From Lachnospiraceae bacterium (GTDB lineage Bacteria > Bacillota > Clostridia > Lachnospirales > Lachnospiraceae): DNA of 64,000 nucleotides. Every line of letters starts with the position of its first letter. Position 1 is the first letter of the stretch. Position numbers and translations under genes: made by a program. Shown here piece by piece: positions 9,316 through 17,807 of the stretch. The DNA is taken from contig CABJBM010000009.1 in NCBI GenBank assembly GCA_902363835.1, positions 124,001 to 188,000 of the forward strand. Reading direction: 5' to 3'. The notes under the pieces are model-generated. The model saw nothing but the letters and a program-made list of their open reading frames with translations, did not search any database and was not told the DNA's origin.

Positions 9316-10476
9316 TTATCCCTCCTTAATCCAGTTTTCTAAGCCATCCAGGGTTTTAAGCACCACCTTCAGTTCTTCACTGGAAACATGATCCCTGATC
9401 TCATACAAAAGTGTGTCCAGGCGCTTTCCGGCAAATGCTTCCTTAAGCTCTTCCATTCTCCGGATATATGGATGGAATACCACTTCCTTAATGGCCCCAT
9501 CCAGCTCCTCTTCCATGATCAGCTTTGCCCGGTCCAGCTCCTTTAATTTTATTTCCGTATTATTTTTTGAAAGAGTTTCAAAATAATCAATGTCATAAAG
9601 GGTAAGCCCTTCTATTTTCCTAATCTCAGGATCCATATCCACGGGAACGGCCACATCTATGAACAGCCGTTTTTTTCCCGGAGCCACCTGTTCCGACAGT
9701 TCTTCACTGGTTACGGTATAATGAGGACCAAGGGTGGCGCTGATGACGATATCCATTTCATCCATGTATTGATAACGGTCTCTGTAATCCACGATTCTCA
9801 CCCGGTCTCCCTTTGCTTCCAGGGTTAAATCAGAATTATGGCTTCTGACTGTGCCGGTGACGTGAAGTCCGGGCTTGCTTAAAATATTTTTTGTTATGGT
9901 GTTCCCCATTTTTCCGGTCATGCCGATCACCATTACCTGTTTTTCCCCGCCCTCTTTTTCAAAGCGGAACACCTCATTGGCTACAAGTGTCGCAACGGAA
10001 AGAGGGGTTCTGGATAAATTGGTATCTGTCTTGATCCGCTTGGCACAGGTCACGGCCTTCTGGAAGAGCACATTCATTTCATAATCCACTGCCCCCTGGT
10101 CCTTAGAAGCCTGGTAGGAGCCCTTTACCTGCCCTAAAATCTCATCTTCTCCCAGAACCATGGAATCAAACCCGCAGGCAACCTTAAACAGATGTCCAAT
10201 GGCGCTTTCCCCGCTGTAAATATTTAAATATTTCAGCAGCTCCTCCAGGCGGATCCCTTTAAAATCAGCCGCTTCCCGCTGCAGTTCTCCCATGGCGTGT
10301 TTTGTTCCTGAAACATAAATCTCACTTCGGTTGCAGGTACAAAGCACGACCACGCCGGTCACTGATTCCTTCTTCATCATCCGTTCTATAAATTCTGTCT
10401 TTTCTCTTTCACTGAAGGCGAACCGTTCCCGGATATTTACAGAAGCCTTTTTATGGCTCACACTCATACAATACAT
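9316..10476 (-). CDS. hemA: Glutamyl-tRNA reductase
   Basis: Reduces glutamyl-tRNA(Glu) with NADPH to glutamate-1-semialdehyde, the committed step of the C5 pathway. The 386-residue protein is slightly shorter than the usual 410-450. It shows the N-terminal SVSHKKASVNIRER, the catalytic cysteine at 48 in LCTCNRSEIY, the linker GEDEILGQVK, an NADPH loop VIGMTGKMG (the common form is GxGxMG, so the loop is variant) and a C-terminal dimerisation helix. ATG at 10476 has GGAAG five bases upstream; a second in-frame ATG three codons later is possible. First gene of the hem operon. Confidence 0.93.
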   Translation of the reverse strand: MYCMSVSHKKASVNIRERFAFSEREKTEFIERMMKKESVTGVVVLCTCNRSEIYVSGTKHAMGELQREAADFKGIRLEELLKYLNIYSGESAIGHLFKVACGFDSMVLGEDEILGQVKGSYQASKDQGAVDYEMNVLFQKAVTCAKRIKTDTNLSRTPLSVATLVANEVFRFEKEGGEKQVMVIGMTGKMGNTITKNILSKPGLHVTGTVRSHNSDLTLEAKGDRVRIVDYRDRYQYMDEMDIVISATLGPHYTVTSEELSEQVAPGKKRLFIDVAVPVDMDPEIRKIEGLTLYDIDYFETLSKNNTEIKLKELDRAKLIMEEELDGAIKEVVFHPYIRRMEELKEAFAGKRLDTLLYEIRDHVSSEELKVVLKTLDGLENWIKEG

Positions 10477-10526
10477 TTTTCTTCCAGCTTTCTTATGGTA
10501 AAATCAGTTAATAAAAACTCTTACCT

Positions 10527-10555
10527 ATTCTAACATTCCATAGGAAAAAGAGCAA
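10527..10555 (-). promoter_or_regulatory. Promoter of the hemA operon
   Basis: Minus strand: -35 TTGCTC, 17-base spacer, -10 TAGAAT, about 50 bases upstream of hemA. The rest of 10556-10764 holds no gene I can support. Confidence 0.5.
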
Positions 10556-10659
10556 CCGGACATTCCGGAGTCATAGGGTTAAGCACTTGCTTTTTTCAGC
10601 ATTTTCTAGTCTTAAAAGCTGATCAGCTATAAAAACTTGTGATTAAATGGCGTGGAAAA

Positions 10660-10716
10660 TGCCCCCTTCCAAGCAAACAAGCTTTATTATTTCTCTTGTC
10701 TGCCTGGAAGAGGGCA
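10660..10716 (-). terminator. Possible terminator after the Ldh_2 dehydrogenase
   Basis: Imperfect 15-16-base inverted repeat (ATGCCCCCTTCCAAGCA against TGCCTGGAAGAGGGCAT) with a loop of about 24 bases between hemA promoter and the dehydrogenase stop. Read on the minus strand only a short T run follows, so strength is doubtful. Confidence 0.35.
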
Positions 10717-10764
10717 TATCAATCATCCCTTACCCGTCTGTTTTTAGTGCTTTATGAGTTCTTC

Positions 10765-11877
10765 TTATTCAAATGGGAATTGATACTGGCTAAGTCCCAG
10801 TTCATCCCTGATCTTAATAAGCTCTTTCTGTACCGCATCATTGATCGGCACTCCGCTGTTTTTGCGCTCCTGCCATACCAGATACTCCTTTTCACCTGCC
10901 GTATAAATATGTTCTTCCCCTGGAGCTTTCACAGAACCGCGAAGATCACGGAGAATATCACCGCAGGTCTTTTTAAAGGAATCCAGGCCCATAAAAGCTT
11001 CCGTATCAATGGCAATAAAGAAGTGACCTAAGTGGAAGGGAACCTTTTCTCCATTTTCTCCAATGCCGGTTAAGGCTCTTAAGAAATTTCCCTGCTGCAA
11101 AGCTGCGGAAAGGATTTCCACAACAGTGGCATAACCGTATCCCTTGTAGCCTGCCAGTTCTTCACCGATTCCGCCTAAAGGGGCTAGAGCGGCTTTTCCC
11201 GTATTCAAATCAACGAGAATCTGGTCTGAATCTGTCTGAGGCTGCCCGTCCCGTCCGATTACCATGCCGGAAGGAGTGGACTTGCCGATACGGGAATAGT
11301 ATTCGATCCTGCCTCTTTGGGTAATGGAAGTAGCGCAGTCCAGGACAAAGGGGAATTCCTCATCCGTTGGCATGCCAAAGGTAAGAGGATTGGTTCCCAG
11401 CATATTTTCCACGCCAAAGGTAGGAGCAATGGAGGGCCTTGCATTGGTTCCTGTAATTCCAATGCAGCCTGCCTGGGAAGCCATGGTCGCATAGTAACCT
11501 GCAATGCCGTAATGGGTGGAATTCCGGGCAACAACCATTCCCATGCCATATTCTTTGGCCTTCTCAATGGCCATATTCATGGATTTTACACCGATTACCT
11601 GGCCCATGCCGTCATGGCCATCCACAACCGCCGTAGTTTTTGTTTCTTTTACTACCTCAAAATTTGTGATCGGGTTCTGGATTCCCGCTTTGATACGGTC
11701 CAGATAAATGGGCTTAAAGCGGTTTACCCCATGGGATTCAATGCCCCTCTTATCAGATTCCAGCAAAACATCCGCACAGATTTTTGCGTCTTCTTCCGGA
11801 ATCCCGTACCCCTTGAACGCATCCACTACAAAGTCCGTAATTGTCTTCCAATCCACAATGTTTGATTTTGTTCCCAT
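10765..11877 (-). CDS. Ldh_2-family (malate/L-lactate/ureidoglycolate-type) NAD(P)-dependent dehydrogenase
   Basis: Oxidoreductase of 370 residues in the malate/L-lactate dehydrogenase family that is unrelated to classical LDH. Family marks seen are KRGIESHGVNRF near residue 50, VVDGHDGMGQVIG, VVARNSTHYGIAGYYA with the active-site histidine, GTNARPSIAPTFG, MLGTNPLTFGMPT, and GGIGEELAGYKGYGYA. Substrate in this family ranges over malate, L-lactate, ureidoglycolate and sulfolactate and cannot be fixed here. Single gene, with AGGAGG before the ATG. A promoter at 12133-12161 and a hairpin with T run in its leader suggest transcription attenuation. Confidence 0.85.
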   Translation of the reverse strand: MGTKSNIVDWKTITDFVVDAFKGYGIPEEDAKICADVLLESDKRGIESHGVNRFKPIYLDRIKAGIQNPITNFEVVKETKTTAVVDGHDGMGQVIGVKSMNMAIEKAKEYGMGMVVARNSTHYGIAGYYATMASQAGCIGITGTNARPSIAPTFGVENMLGTNPLTFGMPTDEEFPFVLDCATSITQRGRIEYYSRIGKSTPSGMVIGRDGQPQTDSDQILVDLNTGKAALAPLGGIGEELAGYKGYGYATVVEILSAALQQGNFLRALTGIGENGEKVPFHLGHFFIAIDTEAFMGLDSFKKTCGDILRDLRGSVKAPGEEHIYTAGEKEYLVWQERKNSGVPINDAVQKELIKIRDELGLSQYQFPFE

Positions 11878-12057
11878 AAATTACCTCCTGTATTTTTATA
11901 ATTTTATTTAAAAACATTGGCTCCCTTACAGCGGAAACCTCTGCTTTTTCATCATAAGGCCGGTTGCTTTATTCCAATTGCTCTTTTGATTTTAAATAAG
12001 CAGTTTTCCCCTCCTGTAAAATAATTGTATCAAATAAGATCCCTTTTTTCTACCCAC

Positions 12058-12126
12058 AAAAAAAGCACACCTAAAAGACAACCTTTCAGTTGTCCCGCTG
12101 CGCTCTTTTTCTCTCTGGACCGATAT
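12058..12126 (-). ncRNA. Short leader transcript ending in an intrinsic terminator
   Basis: Read on the minus strand, a consensus promoter (12133-12161) would start RNA near 12126; after about 65 bases a two-part stem (AGCGCA/TGTGCT outside, GACAAC/GTTGTC inside, loop TGAAAG) ends in seven T at 12064-12058. The next gene on this strand is the dehydrogenase at 11877. The RNA is either an attenuator/riboswitch-like leader or a free small RNA. I do not recognise a named aptamer. The stem is also followed by T on the plus strand, so it could stop both strands. Confidence 0.5.
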
Positions 12127-12132
12127 TTATTT

Positions 12133-12161
12133 ATTATAACATACCATGTCCACTATTTCAA
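12133..12161 (-). promoter_or_regulatory. Strong sigma-A promoter driving the leader RNA and dehydrogenase
   Basis: Minus strand: -35 TTGAAA, 17-base spacer, -10 TATAAT. Near-consensus match seen directly. Confidence 0.65.
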
Positions 12162-12281
12162 TAACCAATCCGTCTTAAGATAATACCCTCATACTCCTGC
12201 CTTTCACCCCACTCCAGATAAGCCCGGATTCCCCTTTATTTTTCAAAACCTTATCCTTTTTTCATGGATACCTGTCTGTAT

Positions 12282-12310
12282 TTGCAAATCCTCCTGCCAT
12301 CATTTATAAT
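12282..12310 (+). promoter_or_regulatory. Sigma-A promoter of the GNAT acetyltransferase
   Basis: -35 TTGCAA, 17-base spacer, -10 TATAAT, 38 bases upstream of the acetyltransferase start. Confidence 0.65.
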
Positions 12311-12347
12311 GGAATGGAATGGCAAAAAATAAACAGGAGGCGGATCT

Positions 12348-12842
12348 ATGATTATAAGGCCTATAAAAACAGACGATTCCCGGAGTTTTTTAGACATGCT
12401 GAAACAGTTGGACAGGGAAACAAGCTTTATGATGCTTGAGCCAGGGGAACGGACCACAACGGTGGAGAACATGGAGGAAAATATCAAAAACATGGGTTCT
12501 TCAGGCTCCCTGACATTGATTCTTGAAGATGAAGAATGTATTGCAGGCTTTTTATCAGCTTCAAGGGGCACTGCGGCCAGGATCAGGCACAGGGCTTATA
12601 TTGTGATCGGGATATTAAAGGATTACAGAGGAAAAGGATTGGGAGAAAAGCTTTTTCAGGAGCTGGAAAGATGGACAAAAGAACATCATATTACAAGACT
12701 GGAACTGACGGTAATGACCCATAATGAGGGCGCAATCCGCTTGTATGAGAAAATGGGATTTAAGATCGAAGGGATGAAGGAAAAATCCCTGTTGGTAAAT
12801 GGAACTTATGTTGATGAATACTATATGGGAAAAGTCCTTTAA
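12348..12842 (+). CDS. GNAT-family N-acetyltransferase
   Basis: Acetyl-CoA-dependent acetyltransferase of 164 residues. Motif A is visible as IVIGILKDYRGKGLGEKLFQEL (about 85-107), with the R-G-K-G-L-G pyrophosphate loop, followed by LTVMTHNEGAIRLYEKMGFKIEG, the usual motif B for N-acetyltransferases of the RimI/YjaB-like type. The ATG has AGGAGG eight bases upstream and its own promoter. Convergent with the ABC transporter genes, from which a strong hairpin separates it. Substrate unknown. Confidence 0.85.
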   Translation: MIIRPIKTDDSRSFLDMLKQLDRETSFMMLEPGERTTTVENMEENIKNMGSSGSLTLILEDEECIAGFLSASRGTAARIRHRAYIVIGILKDYRGKGLGEKLFQELERWTKEHHITRLELTVMTHNEGAIRLYEKMGFKIEGMKEKSLLVNGTYVDEYYMGKVL

Positions 12843-12860
12843 CATTCCCATAACAAACAC

Positions 12861-12896
12861 AGCGCCCCTGGTCATCATAAAATCACCAGGGGCGCT
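12861..12896. terminator. Bidirectional hairpin between convergent genes
   Basis: Perfect 12-base stem AGCGCCCCTGGT / ACCAGGGGCGCT with a 12-base loop between the GNAT gene and the ABC ATPase. No long T run on either side, but position and stability favour a shared terminator. Confidence 0.65.
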
Positions 12897-12902
12897 GCCA
12901 TA

Positions 12903-13652
12903 TTAAAGCACCTTGCTTAAAAACAGCTTCAGTCTGTCATTTTGAGGATTGGAGAAAAACTCCTTTGGTTCGTTTTCTTCCAGGAAATAACCGCCGTCCA
13001 TGAACATGACCCGGGTTGCCACTTCTCTGGCAAAGCCCATTTCATGAGTGACCACCACCATGGTCATCCGTTCTTCAGCCAGTTCCCGCATAACATTTAA
13101 CACCTCTCCAACCATCTCAGGATCAAGAGCGGAGGTAGGTTCGTCAAACAGCATCACATCCGGATTCATGCAAAGGGCACGGACAATGGCAATTCGCTGC
13201 TTCTGGCCGCCGGATAACTGATTGGGATAGGATTCGGCCCTGTCAGCAAGGCCTACCTTTTGAAGCAGCTTCAAAGCCTGGGCTTCCGCTTCCTGCTTGC
13301 TGTGCCCCTGAAGCTTCATGGGAGCAAGGGTCAGATTTTTCAAAATGGTCATGTGGGGGAATAAGTTAAACTGCTGGAACACCATTCCCATTTTCTGGCG
13401 GTGCTTGTCAATGTCGGTTTTCTTGTCCACAATGTCCACGCCTTCAAACAGGATATGTCCCCCGCTAGGCTCCTCCAGGCGGTTTAAGCAGCGGAGAAAC
13501 GTACTCTTTCCGGAACCGGAAGGCCCGATAACGCACACCACGTCCCCTTTATAAATGTCAACAGAAATATCCTTAAGCACTTCTGCGTCGCCAAATTTCT
13601 TACCCAGATTCTGTACCTGAATCAGAGGTTCTTCCATTCTATTAATGCTCAC
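12903..13652 (-). CDS. Polar amino-acid ABC transporter, ATP-binding protein
   Basis: Cytoplasmic ATPase of 249 residues that powers amino-acid import. Walker [10 protein letters not shown] (about 43-51), Q-loop [12 protein letters not shown], signature LSGGQKQR, Walker [12 protein letters not shown] and switch VVTHEMGFA are intact. It belongs to the GlnQ/HisP/ArtP group. It overlaps the permease gene by 11 bases, so the two are translationally linked, and is last in a three-gene operon. The particular amino acid cannot be told from sequence. Confidence 0.93.
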   Translation of the reverse strand: MSINRMEEPLIQVQNLGKKFGDAEVLKDISVDIYKGDVVCVIGPSGSGKSTFLRCLNRLEEPSGGHILFEGVDIVDKKTDIDKHRQKMGMVFQQFNLFPHMTILKNLTLAPMKLQGHSKQEAEAQALKLLQKVGLADRAESYPNQLSGGQKQRIAIVRALCMNPDVMLFDEPTSALDPEMVGEVLNVMRELAEERMTMVVVTHEMGFAREVATRVMFMDGGYFLEENEPKEFFSNPQNDRLKLFLSKVL

Positions 13653-14334
13653 TTCTGTGCAGCCTCCTCTCCAGTAATTTTACGAGATATGAAAATACCA
13701 TAACCATAACCAGATAAATGACGGCCACTGCAAGCAGAGGCATGAACGCAGAATAGGTACGGCTCTTAATGATATCGCCGCCTTTGGTCAAATCCTGCAG
13801 CCCTATGTATCCTGCCACAGAAGTCTCTTTTAAGAGAACAATAAATTCATTGGCAAGAGTAGGAACCACATTTTTAAAGGCCTGAGGCATGATGATAAAC
13901 CACATGGTCTGGGCGTAATTAAAGCCCAGGCTGCGGCCTGCCTCAAACTGCCCCTTTTCAATGGAACTGATACCGCTTCGGAAAATTTCCGCCACGTAGG
14001 CGCCAGAGTTGATTCCAAAGGCCAGAATCGCCGTAGGTACCTGACCCGGATCAGTGGATGCAAAGATGACAAAATACATGATCATAAGCTGTACCACCAC
14101 CGGCGTACCGCGGATCACGGTCAGATACACGCTGCAAACTCCATTTAACAGTTTCAGCTTGTGGGTATTTTCATAGGTTGAACGTATGATTGCAACCAGA
14201 AGTCCCAACACAATACCGATTAAAACTGCAAAAAACGTAATTTTTAACGTGTTTTGCAGACCGCCGGCAATGTATTTCCAACGGTCATCTGCAATAAAAT
14301 TCAGATAAAAATCATCTCTTAGCTTTTCCCACAT
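13642..14334 (-). CDS. Polar amino-acid ABC transporter, permease
   Basis: Inner-membrane subunit of 230 residues with about five membrane segments and the HisM/GlnP signature: [23 protein letters not shown] near the N-terminus and the ATPase-docking EAA loop [22 protein letters not shown] at about 130-152. Only one permease gene is present, so a homodimer is expected. It lies 17 bases downstream of the binding-protein gene and overlaps the ATPase gene. Confidence 0.92.
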   Translation of the reverse strand: MWEKLRDDFYLNFIADDRWKYIAGGLQNTLKITFFAVLIGIVLGLLVAIIRSTYENTHKLKLLNGVCSVYLTVIRGTPVVVQLMIMYFVIFASTDPGQVPTAILAFGINSGAYVAEIFRSGISSIEKGQFEAGRSLGFNYAQTMWFIIMPQAFKNVVPTLANEFIVLLKETSVAGYIGLQDLTKGGDIIKSRTYSAFMPLLAVAVIYLVMVMVFSYLVKLLERRLHRSEH

Positions 14335-14351
14335 AGCACTCTTCCTTTATC

Positions 14352-15125
14352 TTATTCTGCGGTGATGTACTTATCTACGATCTTCTTTAATTCACCGGAT
14401 TCCTTTAATTCCTTAATGGCTCCGTTCATCTTTTCCAGCAGTTCTGTGTTGCCTTTTTTAATGGCAATGGCATATTCTTCTTCTGTAAATGCCTCATCAA
14501 GGATCACTAAACCTTCATTTTCCTTTACAAACACTTTTGCAGGCTCACGGTCAATAATAACTGCATCGATCTTGCCCTGACTAAGAGACATAACCGCTTC
14601 CATTCCCTTATTAAAGCGCTGGATGTCCGCATTTTCAACGTCATCTGCGTAAATATCTCCGGTTGTTCCGGTCTGTACGCCGATCTTCTTTCCTGTTAAA
14701 TCATCCGGTGTCTTAACTTCGCTGCCTTCCTTAACAATGATAACCTGAGCCGCTTCTGCATAGGTATCGGTAAATTCAACATTTTTCTTACGATCTTCGT
14801 TAACAGTCATACCGGCTGCGGCAAAATCCGCCTTGCCGGACTGAACAGCCGGGATCAGGGAATCAAAAGCCATGTCCTGGATTTCCAGCTCAACTCCCAT
14901 TTTATCAGCAATCGCTTTTGCAATATCCGCATCAATTCCAACGATCTGGTTATTATCATGATATTCATAGGGCGGAAATTCTGCGTTGGTCACCATGACC
15001 AGCTTTCCCGTATCTTCCTTTTGGTCTGCTGCAGTTGTCGCTGTTTTTGTTCCGGAACCGGCGCAGGCAGTTAATAAAGCTGCCATACATACAACTCCCG
15101 CCATTGCAATTACATTCTTTTTCAT
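14352..15125 (-). CDS. Amino-acid ABC transporter substrate-binding lipoprotein
   Basis: Extracellular solute-binding protein (SBP_bac_3) of 257 residues. MKKNVIAMAGVVCMAALLTACAG is a lipoprotein signal with lipobox LTAC, so the mature protein is anchored by Cys21. NAEFPPYEYHDNNQIVGIDADIAKAIADKM is the family start and GKIGVQTGTTGD the hinge region with a ligand arginine/threonine pattern. The open frame extends to 15155, but ATG at 15125 has GAGGAGG seven bases upstream. First gene of the operon, with a promoter at 15187-15214. Glutamine/histidine/cystine-type ligand is likely but unresolved. Confidence 0.92.
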   Translation of the reverse strand: MKKNVIAMAGVVCMAALLTACAGSGTKTATTAADQKEDTGKLVMVTNAEFPPYEYHDNNQIVGIDADIAKAIADKMGVELEIQDMAFDSLIPAVQSGKADFAAAGMTVNEDRKKNVEFTDTYAEAAQVIIVKEGSEVKTPDDLTGKKIGVQTGTTGDIYADDVENADIQRFNKGMEAVMSLSQGKIDAVIIDREPAKVFVKENEGLVILDEAFTEEEYAIAIKKGNTELLEKMNGAIKELKESGELKKIVDKYITAE

Positions 15126-15186
15126 AATGATTCCTCCTCTTATATGCACAAACATGCATAATTATTAAATAAAGTATCAGTTATAC

Positions 15187-15214
15187 ATTATATAGCATTT
15201 TCGGAATTAATCAA
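15187..15214 (-). promoter_or_regulatory. Promoter of the amino-acid ABC operon
   Basis: Minus strand: -35 TTGATT, 16-base spacer, -10 TATAAT, about 60 bases upstream of the lipoprotein start. Confidence 0.6.
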
Positions 15215-15264
15215 GTACTTAGTAAAAAGAAGATTCTTATTTTTCAAAGGTATTTTCATTTATC

Positions 15265-15293
15265 TTGCATGTTTTCAGGCAATCCTATATAAT
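15265..15293 (+). promoter_or_regulatory. Promoter of the YwaF-like gene
   Basis: -35 TTGCAT, 17-base spacer, -10 TATAAT, about 70 bases upstream of the coding start at 15365; divergent from the ABC operon promoter. Confidence 0.6.
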
Positions 15294-15364
15294 ATGGCTT
15301 ATGGAAACTTGCAAAGCAGGATATCCCTTAATCAGAAGTATGAAAGGAAGGTCGGTAATGGCTT

Positions 15365-16141
15365 ATGAAGGATTTCATTGAAAAAACAGCATGGCCCATG
15401 AATCCGCCGGCACCTTATTCCCTGTTCCACATCATATTTATTGTCATAGGGCTGATGGCTGTGGTTTTTCTGGCTTATTATACTTCCAGAAAAATAAAAA
15501 GCTCCAGGCTTCCCCGGCTGCTTTTTTTCTGCGGCATTCTTCTTGCTGCCACCGAATGCTGGAAACAGCTTTTTTTATATTATGTGGTAAATGAGCAGAC
15601 CTACAACTGGTGGTATTTTCCATTTCAGCTTTGCAGCCTTCCCATGTATTTCTGCCTCCTCCTGCCCTTTGTCCCTTCTAAGGAAGGTCAAAGAGTTCTC
15701 TGCACCTTTATGCAGGATTTTAATCTTTTAGGAGGCATCATGGCCCTGGCAGAACCTTCCGGGCTTTTTCATCCTTACTGGTTTTTAACCCTTCACGGCC
15801 TGGTCTGGCACCTGGTTTTAATTTTTATAGGGCTTGTCATCGCATTTTCCCGCCTTTCCGATACCTCGCTTTTGGGATTTGTACGGACGCTTCCCCTGTT
15901 TTTTATCTGCTGCATCATCGCTTCTATTATTAACAGAACGGCAAAGCCTTTGGGCCAGGCGGATATGTTCTATATTTCCCCCTATTATCCCTCAGCCCAG
16001 ATCGTTTTCCATGAAATTGCGTTAAAATACGGAATATCCGCAGGAAACACCGTTTATCTGTTTGCCACCTGTTTAGGCGGTTTTCTGTTTCACATAATAT
16101 TTAGTAAATTTCGTTTTCTTTCCGCCCGGGCTGACGCTTAG
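15365..16141 (+). CDS. YwaF/TMEM164-like integral membrane protein
   Basis: Polytopic membrane protein of 258 residues with about seven hydrophobic segments. It has the YwaF family look: a conserved early ATECWKQLFLYYVV, FPFQLCSLPMYFCLLLPF, and LGGIMALAEPSGLFHPYWFLTLHGLVWHLVLIFIGL with paired histidines. The function of bacterial YwaF proteins is not settled. The start at 15365 begins ATGAAGGATT; a preceding AGGAAGG lies about 18 bases upstream, and ATGGCTTATGAAGG just before it is an alternative in another frame. Followed after 58 bases by the C_GCAxxG_C_C gene, possibly one transcript. Confidence 0.75.
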   Translation: MKDFIEKTAWPMNPPAPYSLFHIIFIVIGLMAVVFLAYYTSRKIKSSRLPRLLFFCGILLAATECWKQLFLYYVVNEQTYNWWYFPFQLCSLPMYFCLLLPFVPSKEGQRVLCTFMQDFNLLGGIMALAEPSGLFHPYWFLTLHGLVWHLVLIFIGLVIAFSRLSDTSLLGFVRTLPLFFICCIIASIINRTAKPLGQADMFYISPYYPSAQIVFHEIALKYGISAGNTVYLFATCLGGFLFHIIFSKFRFLSARADA

Positions 16142-16199
16142 GCGGCAATACAATGGATACCAATACAATAGATACCATGACATCAGGAGGAATCATAAT

Positions 16200-16625
16200 A
16201 TGTCAGACACAACATCAAAAAGAGTGGAAGAAGCTTTTAACAAACATGCAAAGGGATATAATTGCGCACAGGCCGTGTCCTGTGTTTTCTGTGATAAAAC
16301 AGGCATTGATGAAGAGACCATGTTTCGCTTTACAGAAGGCATGGGCCTTGGAATGGGATGCATGGAAGGTACCTGCGGTGCCATCGGGGCCGCTGCCATA
16401 CTTTCCGGCTTAAAGAACAGCTCTGCCCGCCTTCAGCGGCCGGATTCCAAGCGCATTTCCTATGAAGCATCTAAAAAATGCCTGTCAGACTTTAAGGAGC
16501 AAAACGGAAGCGTTGTCTGTAAGGACTTAAAAGGCGTGGAAACCGGAAAACCCCTTCGTTCCTGTGACAACTGCATTGCAGATGCAGTAAGGATCATAGA
16601 CCGGGAATTATTTGGGGACGAATAA
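16200..16625 (+). CDS. C_GCAxxG_C_C family protein
   Basis: Small cysteine-rich protein of 141 residues in the family named for its motif (TIGR01909): YNCAQAV at 21-27, then GMGCMEGTCGAIGAA (about 51-66), and C at SCDNC near 120. Conserved cysteines suggest a redox or metal role; related proteins sit beside split-Soret cytochromes or oxidoreductases, but no such partner is here. AGGAGG stands six to twelve bases upstream of the ATG. A strong terminator follows directly. Confidence 0.85.
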   Translation: MSDTTSKRVEEAFNKHAKGYNCAQAVSCVFCDKTGIDEETMFRFTEGMGLGMGCMEGTCGAIGAAAILSGLKNSSARLQRPDSKRISYEASKKCLSDFKEQNGSVVCKDLKGVETGKPLRSCDNCIADAVRIIDRELFGDE

Positions 16626-16639
16626 AAATGCCCATAAGG

Positions 16640-16686
16640 GAACCTCCAATAAGCCTGACATGGCCTATTGAAGGTTCTTTTTTTAT
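16640..16686. terminator. Bidirectional intrinsic terminator
   Basis: GAACCTCCAATAAGCC pairs with GGCCTATTGAAGGTTC (about 15 pairs) around a short loop and runs into seven T on the plus strand. It serves the C_GCAxxG_C_C gene and, reading back, the convergent amidase. Confidence 0.85.
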
Positions 16687-17420
16687 CTTATTGCCTCATC
16701 CGGCTGTTTTCTGGCCGCCTTTACATCTGAAAGGAACTTCTTCCATGCATCTTCATGGGCTACAAAATACCTGGGACAGTCCTTTCCTGTGGCATCATAA
16801 TGCCTGATCACATCCTTTTCCGTTAATCCCAGATTCTTACAGAGCCATGCAGTCAGTTTTACCAGAGAATCATAGGTTGCATCGTTGAATTTCCCTGTCT
16901 CATCAGGGTGGCAGCATTCAATGGAAACCGTGTCCACATTTTTTTCCTTTGATGTGGAATAAGCCATTTCATAAATGGGAATCCCCTGAAGAACCTCTCC
17001 CTCCAGTCCTATGATAAAATGGCTGCTGGCTGAAATTTTCTTAATCCCGGTCTGATCCTGCAGGCTGTTGAAATAATTCATGTTCTGCTTGGCTGTGGTC
17101 CCCGGATTGGCCACATAATGAATTACAATTTCATTGACCCGCTTCATTTCCGTTGCTGGTCTTGAATAAGGATTGGGATCAAGAAAGTCCTCTTCTACCC
17201 ATTCCGGCATTTCAATTCCCTTTAAATCCACATAATTTCTTGCAAACAACAGACTCATGATCCAAAGGATCCCGGCCAAAACAACAGCCAGCCCAAGAAT
17301 CCCGGTCCCTATGTAAAGCAGCCGCTTTCTTTTCTGCTTCCTTTTTTGCCTCTGCCGCCGTTCCCTGGCACGCCGGCGGCGTTCCAGTTCGTCGTAGCTT
17401 TCCTTTGTCTGATTTTTCAT
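16683..17420 (-). CDS. Membrane-anchored N-acetylmuramoyl-L-alanine amidase
   Basis: Cell-wall hydrolase of 245 residues. The N-terminus is a very basic stretch (residues 9-34, rich in R and K) and one membrane helix (LLYIGTGILGLAVVLAGILWIM, about 35-56); the outside part is an Amidase_2 (T7-lysozyme-like) domain. The zinc ligands are visible as IVIHYVANPG, IECCHPDETGKFN and VIRHYDATGKDCP; SSHFIIGLEGEVLQGIP is the substrate groove. Cuts the bond between muramic acid and the stem peptide. Monocistronic between a terminator and a 390-base gap. Confidence 0.88.
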   Translation of the reverse strand: MKNQTKESYDELERRRRARERRQRQKRKQKRKRLLYIGTGILGLAVVLAGILWIMSLLFARNYVDLKGIEMPEWVEEDFLDPNPYSRPATEMKRVNEIVIHYVANPGTTAKQNMNYFNSLQDQTGIKKISASSHFIIGLEGEVLQGIPIYEMAYSTSKEKNVDTVSIECCHPDETGKFNDATYDSLVKLTAWLCKNLGLTEKDVIRHYDATGKDCPRYFVAHEDAWKKFLSDVKAARKQPDEAIR

Positions 17421-17509
17421 AATCTTAACTCCTGATTTTGCCCTTTTCTTAAGTTTACGTCTTTCCTTATAAAAAAGTCAACCAAAAACAGATCATTATG
17501 ATTTCACTT

Positions 17510-17683
17510 TCATGCTTTTTGCTCCATCTTCATAATCTCACTTATAGTCTGGTGCGTCCGGCGAAGCCCTCCCTGCATGGTTTCATTCCATTGGACAGGG
17601 ACTTTATCACATGCTGCAAGCTTTGTTTTTTCTCTTGGAGTAAATTCAGCCTCCTTTTGTATCAATGATAGGGGAATGGGCAT
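17510..17683 (-). other. Unassigned short open frame (57 residues) in the amidase-flavodoxin gap
   Basis: An open frame runs on the minus strand from an ATG at 17683 with no clear ribosome site. The product (MPIPLSLIQKEAEFTPRE..., ending IMKMEQKA) resembles nothing I know. It might be a gene remnant or chance. The remaining parts of 17421-17807 hold only the flavodoxin promoter. Confidence 0.2.
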
Positions 17684-17728
17684 AGTGAAGTTATTAACTT
17701 ATTTTCGTATCCGTTTTCATATTAGGGG

Positions 17729-17759
17729 TTGACAGTTATGTTACGTTACAGATTATAAT
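17729..17759 (+). promoter_or_regulatory. Long-spacer (19-base) promoter of the flavodoxin, MerR type
   Basis: -35 TTGACA and -10 TATAAT are both consensus, but the spacer is 19 bases and contains the near-palindrome TGTTACGTTACA (10 of 12 symmetric). Long spacers with an operator inside are the mark of MerR-regulated promoters. A MerR gene fragment lies at 18363-18461. Confidence 0.55.
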
Positions 17760-17807
17760 GAAGTAAATAAACACAAAATACGCAAACAGGATTTTGGAGG
17801 ACCTTTG

